A stretch of 64,000 nt of DNA from Desulfosporosinus youngiae DSM 17734 (GCF_000244895.1 NZ_CM001441.1:2500226-2564225), one strand, 5' to 3'. Shown: positions 52,281-60,537, counted from the stretch's first letter. Notes: generated by a model from the letters alone, not told the origin. Numbers and translations are program-made.

Positions 52281-52321
52281 ATTCCTGAAATTTCGGATAG
52301 GGTCTAAGAAAGGGGAGCAAA

Positions 52322-52951
52322 ATGTATTTAATTATTGATCATTATGACTCATTTGTTTATAACCTAAAGGCCTATTTTGAAGTGCTGAATTGCTCTGTTC
52401 AAGTTATTCCCAGTGACAAAGCTACATCAGATTATATAGAACAAATTGAAAACCTCGAGGGAATCATCTTTTCTCCCGGCCCCAAGCGTCCCGAAGACTG
52501 TGAACATTCGGCTGCCCTGCTTCGTGCTTTTGGCAAGCGCCTTCCTATTTTAGGAGTTTGCCTTGGTCATCAGCTGATTGGGTATACATTCGGAGCCAAA
52601 GTCAGCAAGGGTCTTCGGCCAATGCATGGGAAAATCACCGGGATCAACAATTACAATACAGGTGTTTTACAGGGGCTTCCGGATAAATTTGAAGTGACCC
52701 GTTATCATTCCTTAGTTATAGCAGAGGATTTTTTGCCGGATTGTTTGCAGGTTGATGCCAGGGCTGACGACGGAGCCATCATGGCCATATCCCATAAGGA
52801 GCTGCCGATATTCGGGGTACAGTTTCATCCTGAGGCAATTTTGACCCAATATGGCTATGAGGTACTTAAGAATTTTGTAAAGATTGCTGAAAAAAGGAGG
52901 AGAGAGGATGGCCGACTACAAGGAGTGGAGCCGCTACTATCCTGCTGTTGA
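52322..52951 (+). CDS. pabA: Glutamine amidotransferase subunit of aminodeoxychorismate synthase
   Basis: The 209-residue class I amidotransferase has the catalytic Cys in ILGVCLGHQLIGY, the oxyanion block IIFSPGPKRPEDC and the His-Glu pair in GVQFHPEAILT. It opens IDHYDSFVYNLKAYF, as in PabA/TrpG. It releases ammonia from glutamine for its partner, the next gene. PabA rather than TrpG is chosen because the partner has PabB character and no other trp genes are present. The C-terminus extends over the start of pabB by 44 bp. AAAGGGGAG precedes the ATG. Confidence 0.85.
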   Translation: MYLIIDHYDSFVYNLKAYFEVLNCSVQVIPSDKATSDYIEQIENLEGIIFSPGPKRPEDCEHSAALLRAFGKRLPILGVCLGHQLIGYTFGAKVSKGLRPMHGKITGINNYNTGVLQGLPDKFEVTRYHSLVIAEDFLPDCLQVDARADDGAIMAISHKELPIFGVQFHPEAILTQYGYEVLKNFVKIAEKRRREDGRLQGVEPLLSCC

Positions 52952-54272
52952 CATCTATTCCTGTTATTCTGACGAAGAAGATACCGTGTTCCTGGATTCT
53001 TCTTTGGAAAATAGGTACGGAAATTATTCGATTATCGGCATCCATCCTTATCTTAAGGTTGAGGACAGAAACGGTGAACTGTTTGTCAACAGTGTCTTTC
53101 AGGAGGGGAGCTTTGCCGACTATATTTCCAAGTATTTAAAGGTTCATGAGGAAGAGAATCCCACGGCGCTGCCGCTGCTTTCAGGAGCCATCGGTTATCT
53201 GGCCTATGATTTCGGGTTGAGGCCGAAGGGCGTCTCATCCCGCCATCTTAAAGATGTTGATATTCCGGAAGGACTATTTATCTTTTATGAGCACTTTATT
53301 ATCGAGGACCACAGGAACAGAACAATTTATCTGACTGCCGCCCACCCTTTGTATCACGGGGAAGACAGTCTGGGCGCTTTGGAAAAGGAGCTCGAAGAAA
53401 GACTTTATTCCTGCCCAACGAACCTATCACCGGCTAAGCTGAAAAAAGGAGGTTTTAACCTTCGTTCTGACTTCGAGAAAGAGCAATACTACGAGGCCAT
53501 CAACACGGTCATTAACTATATTGTTGAAGGGGATATCTATATAGCCAATATGACCCGTCAAATCATCATGGAAAGTCAGATGCAGCCCTATGAGGTATTT
53601 TTACGGCTCCATAAGAACAACCCCGCACCCTTTAGCGGCTATCTGAATTTCGGGGATTTTAAGATTGTTTGTTCTTCGCCGGAGCGGTTTTTAAAATTAA
53701 GGGACGGGATTGCGGAGACACGCCCCATCAAAGGGACCAGAAGAAGAGGGGAAACCCCGGAAGAAGATGACGCCCTGCGGACGGAGTTGTTGCATTCATC
53801 GAAAGACCGAAGCGAATTATTGATGATCGTTGATTTGGAGCGGAACGACCTGAACAAGGTCTGTGAACCGGGCAGTGTTGAAGTTACCCAGTTGTTCGAT
53901 GTTGAAGCCTATGCGACGGTATTCCACCTGGTGTCGACGATTGTCGGAAAACTAAAGGAAGGTATGACTTCGATGGATCTTTTGCTGGCCATGTTCCCCG
54001 GCGGATCAATCACCGGGGCACCGAAACGGAGAGCCATGGAAATCATTGATGAAGTGGAACATTCACGCAGAGGGCTTTATACCGGGGCGATCGGTTACCT
54101 TTCGTTCGATAATAGCTGTGATTTTAATATCGTGATTCGTACCGCAGTTTATAAAGACGGGCTGTACCATTTGGGGGTTGGCGGCGGGATCACCTGTGAA
54201 TCTGAATTGGAATTTGAATTCGAAGAAACTGAACAAAAAGCCAAGGCCTTACTGGAGGCAATAAAAGTTTAA
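52908..54272 (+). CDS. pabB: Aminodeoxychorismate synthase component I
   Basis: The 454-residue chorismate-binding enzyme shows PSP/CSSPERFLKLRDG, ETRPIKGTRRRGETPEEDD, SELLMIVDLERNDLNKVC, FPGGSITGAPKRRAMEIIDE and LYTGAIGYLSF, the standard anthranilate/PABA synthase I motifs. With PabA it makes 4-amino-4-deoxychorismate from chorismate and glutamine, the route to p-aminobenzoate and folate. The PIKGT Lys is the hallmark of PabB; TrpE has PIAGT. The ATG at 52908 follows AGGAGGAGAGAGG; the longer frame from 52884 starts before that site. No pabC lyase is adjacent. Confidence 0.9.
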   Translation: MADYKEWSRYYPAVDIYSCYSDEEDTVFLDSSLENRYGNYSIIGIHPYLKVEDRNGELFVNSVFQEGSFADYISKYLKVHEEENPTALPLLSGAIGYLAYDFGLRPKGVSSRHLKDVDIPEGLFIFYEHFIIEDHRNRTIYLTAAHPLYHGEDSLGALEKELEERLYSCPTNLSPAKLKKGGFNLRSDFEKEQYYEAINTVINYIVEGDIYIANMTRQIIMESQMQPYEVFLRLHKNNPAPFSGYLNFGDFKIVCSSPERFLKLRDGIAETRPIKGTRRRGETPEEDDALRTELLHSSKDRSELLMIVDLERNDLNKVCEPGSVEVTQLFDVEAYATVFHLVSTIVGKLKEGMTSMDLLLAMFPGGSITGAPKRRAMEIIDEVEHSRRGLYTGAIGYLSFDNSCDFNIVIRTAVYKDGLYHLGVGGGITCESELEFEFEETEQKAKALLEAIKV

Positions 54273-54286
54273 CAAGAAATAATAAG

Positions 54287-54321
54287 CGCTTGAAGGAGAA
54301 ATCGCCGGTGTGTTGAATATA
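54287..54321. promoter_or_regulatory. 35-bp motif, copy 2
   Basis: Matches 3567-3601 at 28 of 35 positions (CGCTTGAAGGAGAAAT then GTTGAATATA). It lies 78 bp before the isochorismatase-like gene. See copy 1. Confidence 0.4.
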
Positions 54322-54398
54322 ATCTCGAAGCACAAGTGATTAGCAGCGATGATACTTTAGGAATCATGTCCGAATAATATTGGAGAGGAGTGTTAACC

Positions 54399-54947
54399 TT
54401 GAACAAATATGTTCTAAATGAGGCCGAAGTCGTGCTAGTGGTCATCGATATTCAAGCGAAATTACTTCCTGTGATGAAGTACGGAGAACAAGTCATTCAA
54501 AACACCAACACCTTAATTTCCGTTGCCAAGAAATTAGATATTCCTATTTTCGTCACAGAACAATACCCCAAAGGCCTTGGCAAGACTGTTTCAGAGCTAA
54601 GCAACAATCTCGAAGGATCGTCCACCTACGAAAAGATGACCTTTTCAGGTTGTACAAGTGAGGTAACTTCGGCACTGAAGGGGTTGGGACGAAAGAAAAT
54701 CATGATTACAGGGACGGAAACCCATGTTTGTGTTTTTCAAACGACCAGGGATTTACTTGCCAATGGTTACCAGGTTTTCGTAGTGGGTGATGCGGTGTGT
54801 TCAAGGACCAAGGCAAATTACCGAAATGGGTTATCCCTGATGTCATCTATGGGAGCAGTCGTTACCAACACAGAAACCGTCGTTTTTGATTTGCTGAAGC
54901 AATCAGGTACACCTCTGTTCAAGGAACTCTCCAAACTGATAAAATAG
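54399..54947 (+). CDS. Isochorismatase-family cysteine hydrolase
   Basis: The 182-residue protein has the family triad: Asp in VLVVIDIQAKLLP, Lys in YEKMTFSGC and Cys in ITGTETHVCVFQTTRDL. The cis-peptide block TGTETHVC is intact. Members hydrolyse amides or ethers such as nicotinamide, isochorismate or ureidoacrylate; substrate cannot be read. The TTG at 54399 fits GGAGAGGAG eight bases upstream. It lies after pabB but behind its own possible signal at 54287, so co-transcription is uncertain. Confidence 0.85.
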   Translation: MNKYVLNEAEVVLVVIDIQAKLLPVMKYGEQVIQNTNTLISVAKKLDIPIFVTEQYPKGLGKTVSELSNNLEGSSTYEKMTFSGCTSEVTSALKGLGRKKIMITGTETHVCVFQTTRDLLANGYQVFVVGDAVCSRTKANYRNGLSLMSSMGAVVTNTETVVFDLLKQSGTPLFKELSKLIK

Positions 54948-54971
54948 CGTAACTCTAAGATCAATACAAAT

Positions 54972-55138
54972 CAGGCCGTCTCGTTTTATGAGACGGCCTG
55001 AACTCTGGAATAGTTCACTCATTGTTATGATCATGAAGAAGAAATAACTGCCTCTGGTCAGGGCTGCGGTAATTTCTTATACCCGTAAATCCGGCTAACC
55101 TTTCGGTTAGACAATCTGTCGGGCTGGCGTGCTTGCAA
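54972..55138. repeat. Intergenic repeat, copy B (about 167 bp)
   Basis: Homologous to 51899-52056. It begins with the hairpin CAGGCCGTCTC/GAGACGGCCTG (54972-55000), a likely terminator, and then shares TTGTTATGATCAT, CCCGTAAATCCGGCTAACC and GGGCTGGCGTGC with copy A. The two copies flank the pab-isochorismatase block in direct orientation. Confidence 0.7.
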
Positions 55139-55236
55139 GTGTCTCACTGCAATCCAGTTCTGCTCACAACTGCTTGGTGCCGGTTAACAAAGGGAAACGA
55201 TAGCTTTTCCGGTGTTCGGGAATGAAGACGAAAGAA

Positions 55237-55284
55237 GGAGGCGCTTCAAGAACTGAGTGCAGTTCAAAAGGCGCTTCCTTTTCT
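55237..55284 (+). terminator. Long hairpin with T-tract
   Basis: GGAGGCGCTT (55237-55246) pairs with AGGCGCTTCC (55269-55278, two wobbles), with inner AACTG/CAGTT, followed by TTTTCT. It lies in a gene-free 260-bp stretch; the gene it once served is not visible. Confidence 0.6.
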
Positions 55285-55399
55285 GTGGGCAAATTGCTTA
55301 GGTCACCGGCGGATCGTAGAGATCGTTTGTAATCATGTCACACTCTTAAGTCTGTCCACATATCCTATGAGTGACATCAGCCCAAGGAGTGTGGATACC

Positions 55400-56212
55400 A
55401 TGACGAGTACCGGCACGGACATTATCAGCGGACGCACCACCCAGGTCATCGCCGCTGAAATTAACATGATCAAATACCAGACTGAGAGAATCTATCTGGC
55501 CGCCGCCGTGGAGATCGGAAGGCGGCTGACGGAGGCCAAGGCTTTGCTCGAACATGGAGAATGGGGCAAGTGGCTGGAAGAGTCGGTGGATTTCTCCCAG
55601 AGCAGGGCCAATAAACTGATGCGTATCTTTACAGAGTACGGAGCGGGACAGCTTGCCTCCTCAAATTCGGATCCGGGTCCGAATTTGAACTACAGCCAGG
55701 CGGTCCTTCTATTAGGTATCCCAAAGGAGGAACGGGCGCAATTCATCCTTGATATGGATATCGAGGGAATGACCAAACAGGAACTCAGGCAAGCGATCAA
55801 GGAACGGAGGCAGACCCGGCAGGAGAAAGACCGGGCCCTGCAGGAGAAGGAAGACCTCCGGAAGACAGTGGCAGAGCAAAGCGGTATTATCACCGGGCTG
55901 ACTGGAGAGCTTGCCGATCTGAAGGTCCAATTGGAGAAGGTTAGGACGGCTAAAGGAGAACTGGATAAAACGGCCAGGCAGCTGAAGGATTCCCTGGAAT
56001 CCCTGCAAAAAAGCTCATCCGCCAAGGGCTATAAGGGGGTCAGGGCCAGCCAGATCGCCTTCCTCTGTGAAAACCTGGATAAAACTCTTAAGCAAGTCAA
56101 GCATGAGCTGATCCAAATTGCCCCCAATGACAAAGAGACCTATATCACTTATAAGAATAAAGTGTACGATCTTTTGAATGTGTGGCTTAAGGACGAGACC
56201 TGGAGCAGGTAA
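55400..56212 (+). CDS. DUF3102-domain protein with coiled coil
   Basis: This 270-residue protein has an N-terminal DUF3102 pattern: AAEINMIKYQTERIYLAAAV, EIGRRLTEAKALLEHGEWGK, WLEESVDFSQSRANKLMRIF. A long charged coiled coil follows (about 140-215). DUF3102 proteins are common on integrative elements, phages and plasmids, so this marks the start of a mobile or scrambled patch. The ATG at 55400 has AAGGAG about 11 bases upstream; an upstream ATG at 55367 has no site. Function unknown. Confidence 0.75.
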   Translation: MTSTGTDIISGRTTQVIAAEINMIKYQTERIYLAAAVEIGRRLTEAKALLEHGEWGKWLEESVDFSQSRANKLMRIFTEYGAGQLASSNSDPGPNLNYSQAVLLLGIPKEERAQFILDMDIEGMTKQELRQAIKERRQTRQEKDRALQEKEDLRKTVAEQSGIITGLTGELADLKVQLEKVRTAKGELDKTARQLKDSLESLQKSSSAKGYKGVRASQIAFLCENLDKTLKQVKHELIQIAPNDKETYITYKNKVYDLLNVWLKDETWSR

Positions 56213-56292
56213 GTCTGTGCCGGCGGAGACGATTATGCAGTAGCCTGAAATATAAACCAGCCATCCCTGACTGAAAAACGAAATACCTGGAT

Positions 56293-56706
56293 GTGAACGG
56301 CTACCTCCGCGATTACCGGCGCAGCATAGAGGAAATAGAAAAACTGGTGTCTGCACTCAGAACGGTGGCCTTTCCGGGCGCAGCCGAGCAGTCCGCCGGC
56401 CTTGGCGGGGCGGGGGCACAGTATTATAGCAGAGTGGTGGAAACTTATCGCCAAACCGGTCAAGATGTCATATTACGGAACGCTCCCTGTCTGATTGTGG
56501 CTATGACTTCAAAGGAGTTTCACCCCCGTGGACGGGATAATACCTATTTTTCCCTGGCCTACGCTGAGCTCTACGCCCCGGCTATTGAATTGGGAACATG
56601 TTGGGTGGGATTCTTTGAAGGGTGTGCTTCTGCCAATTATCAGCCCTTGCTGAGTATCTTGAACCTGCCGGAAAACATGGTTGTCACCGGTGGATTGTTA
56701 GTATAA
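56293..56706 (+). pseudogene. Chimeric remnant: unknown N-terminus joined to nitroreductase C-terminus
   Basis: From 56413 to 56705 the DNA closely matches 42372-42663 of the ferredoxin-nitroreductase gene (QYYSRVVETYRQTGQDVILR, then GTCWVGFFEGCASANY and ENMVVTGGLLV). The match stops abruptly at both ends. The first 40 residues (NGYLRDYRRSIEEIEKLVSA...) belong to something else and have no counterpart there. The ferredoxin motifs and flavin-binding N-terminus are missing, so it cannot be a working nitroreductase. Confidence 0.8.
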
Positions 56707-56820
56707 GGCTGCTACTGTTGTTCCTATTGATGCCTATGATATTGTGAAAGACGATAACAAAATGAGGATATGATATAATGAAGAAATTATAATAGGAAAC
56801 TAAATACGGGAGATGGTATT

Positions 56821-57669
56821 TTGAAAATCATTGATGCGCATTTGCATTTTTCATGTCGCCCTGGATTTAATGAAACGGCGAAAAATATATCACAAGTGGA
56901 ATTCAGTGCTCAAGGGCTAAGACAAGAGTTCGAACAAGCCGGTGTTGTAGCTGGAATCATCATGTCAACGCCCAGTCGGGAGCCCAGCCAACCTTCGGGA
57001 AGTCCGGAAGAATTTGTTTTGGCAGATGGGACTGTAGAAGGTTTACTTTCTTGTGTAGGCGTCAATCCTGAAAGGCTTAAGGAAGATCATCAAGAGCTTG
57101 ATTATATTGAAGGAGAACTTAAAAAAAGGGGAGTGACAGGGATTAAACTCTATCCCGGTTATTTTCCATATTACGTGTATGATTCGATTTATGATCCTAT
57201 CTATGAGCTTGCTCGTAAATACGAAGTTCCCGTAGCGATTCATTGTGGCGATACACAATCCCCAAAAGGGCTTTTAAAATATTCCCATCCGTTAACCATT
57301 GATGAGTTAGCCGTAAAACAAGAGGACGTTACGTTTGTGATCTGTCATATGGGCGTCCCGTGGATGATTGATGCAGCAGAGGTCACCGCCAAGAATCATA
57401 ATGTTTACGCAGACTTATCCGGACTCATCGCCGGGAATAAAGAGCACGTGATGAAAATCAAAGATAAAAGGCTTTACGTCGAGTATATACAACAAGCCTT
57501 AGTCATTTCGAATTGCTATAATAAAGTTCTATTTGGATCAGATTGGCCGCTCGTACCTATTAAACCTTATGTAGAATTTATCAAGCATGTTATACCGGAA
57601 GAGCATCACGAAGCTGTATTTTATCGAAATGTGCTTAAGGTTTATCCTAAACTTAATGAAATTTTGTAA
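56821..57669 (+). CDS. Amidohydrolase-family (TIM-barrel) metal-dependent hydrolase
   Basis: The 282-residue protein has IIDAHLHFS (H-x-H metal motif), GIKLYPGYFP, VAIHCGDTQSP, FVICHMGVPWM and VLFGSDWPLVP (final Asp), in the order of amidohydrolase_2 enzymes such as decarboxylases and lactonases. The substrate is unknown. The TTG at 56821 follows GGGAGATGG. A BlaR1 gene fragment on the other strand begins in its stop codon, so the 3' junction is a recombination point, but the protein looks full length. Confidence 0.85.
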   Translation: MKIIDAHLHFSCRPGFNETAKNISQVEFSAQGLRQEFEQAGVVAGIIMSTPSREPSQPSGSPEEFVLADGTVEGLLSCVGVNPERLKEDHQELDYIEGELKKRGVTGIKLYPGYFPYYVYDSIYDPIYELARKYEVPVAIHCGDTQSPKGLLKYSHPLTIDELAVKQEDVTFVICHMGVPWMIDAAEVTAKNHNVYADLSGLIAGNKEHVMKIKDKRLYVEYIQQALVISNCYNKVLFGSDWPLVPIKPYVEFIKHVIPEEHHEAVFYRNVLKVYPKLNEIL

Positions 57670-57757
57670 GCTGCGTAGTCTGCAACTCTGATTTGTTAAA
57701 GAAGTAGAGCACCACCAAGACCAGAATGATAACACAGGAAACAATAATCCAGATAGA
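57666..57757 (-). pseudogene. Fragment of an M56/BlaR1-type peptidase gene
   Basis: The minus strand encodes IWIIVSCVIILVLVVLYFFN and KSELQTTQL, matching IWIIVSCAVMLILALLYFFS and KSELKTAQL of the M56 protein at 5436-6347. The DNA is clearly homologous to about 5927-6014 in the same gene. Only one helix of the protein remains. Confidence 0.8.
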
Positions 57758-57793
57758 GAGAAAATCACATCGTTTGGAAAGAAGGGGAAGCAA

Positions 57794-58183
57794 GTAAGTG
57801 AATGTATTTTTTGTAAGCTCCCAGAGATAGCTATCCTTGTCCAGAACGATCTGGCCCTGGCCTTTTTTGATAAATTCCCGGTCAATGAAGGACATGTTCT
57901 GATTATTCCCAAGAGGCATGTCGCAAGCTTCTTTGACCTAACCGAAGAAGAAGTTCTGGGCACCTGGAGATTAGTCCAGGAAGTAAAAGATTTGTTAGAC
58001 AGCCGCTTCCGTCCCAGCGCTTACAATGTGGGGGTTAATGTAGGAGCGGCTGCCGGGCAGAGCGTTTTTCACGCACATATTCATGTTATTCCCCGTTATG
58101 AGGGGGATGTCACAAACCCCCTGGGCGGAGTCCGGAATGTTAAGAAGAGTATTGTTCCCTATGCCGGGGATGGGGAGGAGTAA
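57794..58183 (+). CDS. HIT-family nucleotide hydrolase lacking a standard start codon
   Basis: The frame encodes SECIFCKLPEIAILVQNDLA, FPVNEGHVLIIPKRHVASFF and the HIT triad HAHIHVIPRYEG, a full-length member (about 130 residues) with the CxxC-type N-terminus. The place where a start is expected, 57794, reads GTA with GAAGGGG upstream; no ATG, GTG or TTG lies in frame between the upstream stop (57689) and the conserved start. Either one base change (GTG to GTA) has silenced the gene, or a rare start such as ATT at 57806 is used. HIT enzymes hydrolyse AMP-linked phosphates. Confidence 0.75.
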   Translation, partial: VSECIFCKLPEIAILVQNDLALAFFDKFPVNEGHVLIIPKRHVASFFDLTEEEVLGTWRLVQEVKDLLDSRFRPSAYNVGVNVGAAAGQSVFHAHIHVIPRYEGDVTNPLGGVRNVKKSIVPYAGDGEE

Positions 58184-58246
58184 AGCGTGGTCTAGAAATG
58201 GGCATAGTTATTGAGGCACTGATTAAAACCTTGAAAGGGTGATAAT

Positions 58247-59539
58247 ATGAATGTGACCAAGGGGCAAAAGGCAGATGTTACAAAGAATAGACCGGATATT
58301 AAAAATTTGGTGGTTAACCTTAGCTGGCATGTCAAAGACGGGGGCAATCCTTCTCACTACGATATTGATGCTGCGGCCTTTTTATTAACTATGGACGGAA
58401 AGACCCGGGCTGACCAGGATTTCATTTTTTATAATAATCCGGCAGGGGGCAATGGAGCGGTTCATCATTCTCTGGCTCGTGACGGGGGTGGGGAGCAAAT
58501 AGCTATAGATTTGGCACGCCTTCCTCAAGATATTTGCAGGATTGCTTTCACAATAACTATTCATGGCGCTGAGGCTAAGGGGCAGAACTTTGGCGGGATT
58601 GACCAGGTAAGGGTAGCTGTCTTAAATAAAGATACGCGGGAGGTTCTTCTGGAGTATGAAGTCAGGGAACAGCTTATGGTTGAAACGGCTCTGGTACCTG
58701 CCGAATTATACCGTCACAATGGAGCCTGGAAATTCAATGCCATAGGAAGCGGCTTTAAAGGAGGGCTTGAAGCCCTATGCAATAATTTTGGAATTGAGGT
58801 TGAGCTGGATAAGGAGGCAGCCCCTCAGGAACCGTTGGTTGTAAACTTATCGAAGATCGACCTGCTCAAAAAGAAGGTAAGCGCGGTTCTCGAAAAGAAA
58901 AAGCTAATCAACGTGCTAGCTAAGGTGGGGTTAGTGCTTGATATTTCCGGCTCAATGTCTAAGCTTTACAAAGGTGGGACCGTACAAAATCTGCTCGACC
59001 GGATTACCGCGGTTGCCAGCCACTTTGATGATGATGGAATGCTGGATCTTTGGATTTTTGATCATCGCTTTCACCGCCTGCCCGCAGTTTCGGAGAAAAC
59101 ATATGAGGGGTACATAGAAAGAGAAATTCTAAACAAGGCCAAAAACGGTGGTTTCAAGGGCAAGATCTTCGGCAGGAATGACGAACCGCCGGTTATCAGG
59201 GATGTTATAGGTTTTTATACAGAAGAACAAGAGCAAAGGAGCAGCCTTCCGGCCTTTATCGTCTTTATTTCAGACGGAGGAATCAACAAAAACAGAGAGA
59301 TCCGGAAATTGATTACTGACGCCGCCAGCTTGCCGCTGTTTTGGCAATTTGTAGGTATTGGGCGGGAAGACTATGGTATCCTGGAAAAATTGGATACCAT
59401 GGCAGGCAGAGTTGTGGATAATGCCAACTTTTTTGCCCTGGATGATATTGACCGGATATCGGATGAGCAGTTGTACGAACGCCTGTTGAATGAATTTCCC
59501 CAGTGGCTTAAGGAAGCAAAGCTTAAGAAACAGATTTAG
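58247..59539 (+). CDS. TerD-vWA fusion protein (TerF-like)
   Basis: The 430-residue protein has an N-terminal TerD domain (VNLSWHVKDGG, HYDIDAAAFLLT, DFIFYNNPAGGNGAVHHS, acidic Ca2+-site residues) to about residue 190. A von Willebrand A domain follows with the metal site VLDISGSMSKLY (DxSxS) and IVFISDGGINKN. TerF-type proteins belong to tellurite/phage/stress ter systems and may scaffold membrane complexes. No other ter genes are nearby. ATG behind AAAGGGTGAT. Confidence 0.85.
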   Translation: MNVTKGQKADVTKNRPDIKNLVVNLSWHVKDGGNPSHYDIDAAAFLLTMDGKTRADQDFIFYNNPAGGNGAVHHSLARDGGGEQIAIDLARLPQDICRIAFTITIHGAEAKGQNFGGIDQVRVAVLNKDTREVLLEYEVREQLMVETALVPAELYRHNGAWKFNAIGSGFKGGLEALCNNFGIEVELDKEAAPQEPLVVNLSKIDLLKKKVSAVLEKKKLINVLAKVGLVLDISGSMSKLYKGGTVQNLLDRITAVASHFDDDGMLDLWIFDHRFHRLPAVSEKTYEGYIEREILNKAKNGGFKGKIFGRNDEPPVIRDVIGFYTEEQEQRSSLPAFIVFISDGGINKNREIRKLITDAASLPLFWQFVGIGREDYGILEKLDTMAGRVVDNANFFALDDIDRISDEQLYERLLNEFPQWLKEAKLKKQI

Positions 59540-59588
59540 ATATTTCTTTAAAACGAATGACTAATTACTTTAAAGGAAGTGATCAAAA

Positions 59589-59858
59589 GTGAATCATGAT
59601 GAAGTGAAAAAACAATTACTTCAAAATCCTGAAGTTCAAGGTGAATATGATGATCTTAAAGTTCTCTATGATATTAAGCGTGAAATAATAAGACTCCGAT
59701 TGGAACAAGGGTTAAGTCAAAAAGAACTAGCCGATAAAATTAACACAAAACAATCTGCAATTTCACGTTTAGAAAGTGGTGAATACAATCCTAGTATCGA
59801 GTTATTAGCTAAGATAGCTAATGCGCTAGGCAAAGAACTTCAGATAAGCTTTCAATAA
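59589..59858 (+). CDS. XRE-family DNA-binding protein, HigA-antitoxin-like
   Basis: The 89-residue protein has a helix-turn-helix: LEQGLSQKELADKINTKQSA then ISRLESGEYNPSIELLAKIA. The N-terminal helix (HDEVKKQLLQNPEVQGEYDD) is typical of HigA-type antitoxins whose toxin gene lies just upstream; here the upstream gene is TerD-vWA, so no toxin partner is present. It may be an orphan antitoxin. AAAGGAAGTG precedes the GTG start. Confidence 0.85.
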   Translation: MNHDEVKKQLLQNPEVQGEYDDLKVLYDIKREIIRLRLEQGLSQKELADKINTKQSAISRLESGEYNPSIELLAKIANALGKELQISFQ

Positions 59859-59895
59859 CAGTTGCTCCTGCTATTATCTGATATAGGGACTAAAA

Positions 59896-59943
59896 AGCCG
59901 CTTCCATCCCGTTGCCTTCCTATGCCGAGGATGAGGAGAAGTA
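59896..59943 (+). pseudogene. Remnant of a second HIT gene 3' end
   Basis: The stretch ending CCTATGCCGAGGATGAGGAG and AAGTAAAAC closely matches the last bases of the HIT gene (58150-58187), with its C-terminus (PYAGDGEE then stop). Only the tail is left. Confidence 0.55.
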
Positions 59944-59988
59944 AAACATGGCCCAGAATGACAATGTTGTCGTTTCTGGGCCGTGTTT
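59944..59988. terminator. Bidirectional terminator
   Basis: AAACATGGCCCAGAA (59944-59958) pairs with TTCTGGGCCGTGTTT (59974-59988), one wobble, between convergent XRE genes. Confidence 0.8.
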
Positions 59989-59996
59989 ATTTAAAA

Positions 59997-60227
59997 CTAT
60001 TTCTTGTGAGGGTAGGGTTTTTCTACATCCGTGCGGTTTACCAAATAATCAATGCTGGTTTCAAACAAGTCGGCTATTTTATCCAAAACTTGTACCGGGA
60101 TATTTAGTTTGCCAATCTCATAATCAGAGTAAGTTGTCTGATGAATTCTCAGATACTCTGCCATTTGGGACTGGGTCATATCTCTATCTTCCCGCATATT
60201 ACGAATTCTCACATACACAGCAACCAC
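59997..60227 (-). CDS. XRE-family transcriptional regulator
   Basis: The 76-residue protein is one helix-turn-helix domain: IRNMREDRDMTQSQMAEYLR then IHQTTYSDYEIGKLNIPVQV. It is transcribed away from a small gene at 60330, across a region with two matching palindromes, so it is likely a repressor of itself and of that neighbour. Confidence 0.85.
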   Translation of the reverse strand: MVAVYVRIRNMREDRDMTQSQMAEYLRIHQTTYSDYEIGKLNIPVQVLDKIADLFETSIDYLVNRTDVEKPYPHKK

Positions 60228-60245
60228 CTCACATATAAGTATGCC

Positions 60246-60292
60246 TTAAGGGAATATCCCTTATTGACATTTAAGGGATATTCCCTTAAAAT
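60246..60292. promoter_or_regulatory. Paired operators and divergent promoter
   Basis: Two palindromes, TTAAGGGAATATCCCTTA (60246-60263) and TTAAGGGATATTCCCTTAA (60271-60289), flank and overlap a plus-strand promoter TTGACA (60264-60269) -17- TAAAAT (60287-60292). One palindrome fills the -35/-10 spacer, the other abuts the -35 and would cover the divergent XRE promoter. Confidence 0.8.
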
Positions 60293-60329
60293 ATGTGTCA
60301 AATCTTTGCTTTTTATTCGGGAGGGGTCT

Positions 60330-60527
60330 ATGGAGCGGGAAGCCATTAACTTACAGAATAAAAAGATAGAGCGGATGATAGTCAGCATCAGCGCTATGAT
60401 TGCTGATGCTATCGAGATAGCACAGAAAGCAAAGGCCATGTCTGCAGATTCGGAAAAGAAGCTTATTCTTGCGCAGTTAGAGTTGGAAAATTTATATATA
60501 CAATTAGAAAAGTCAGAAAGCATTTGA
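60330..60527 (+). CDS. Small coiled-coil protein under XRE control
   Basis: The 65-residue protein (MEREAINLQNKKIERMIVSI...) is almost all helix with heptad-like spacing; no motif recognised. The ATG at 60330 has GGGAGGGG upstream. It follows the promoter with the TTAAGGGA operators by about 30 bp, so it is probably repressed by the divergent XRE protein. Confidence 0.7.
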   Translation: MEREAINLQNKKIERMIVSISAMIADAIEIAQKAKAMSADSEKKLILAQLELENLYIQLEKSESI

Positions 60528-60537
60528 GCGCACTCAG

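Noticed and set aside
52189-52321. T-box leader before pabA
   Set aside because: The leader is too short and lacks a stem I specifier loop and the TGGNACC box.
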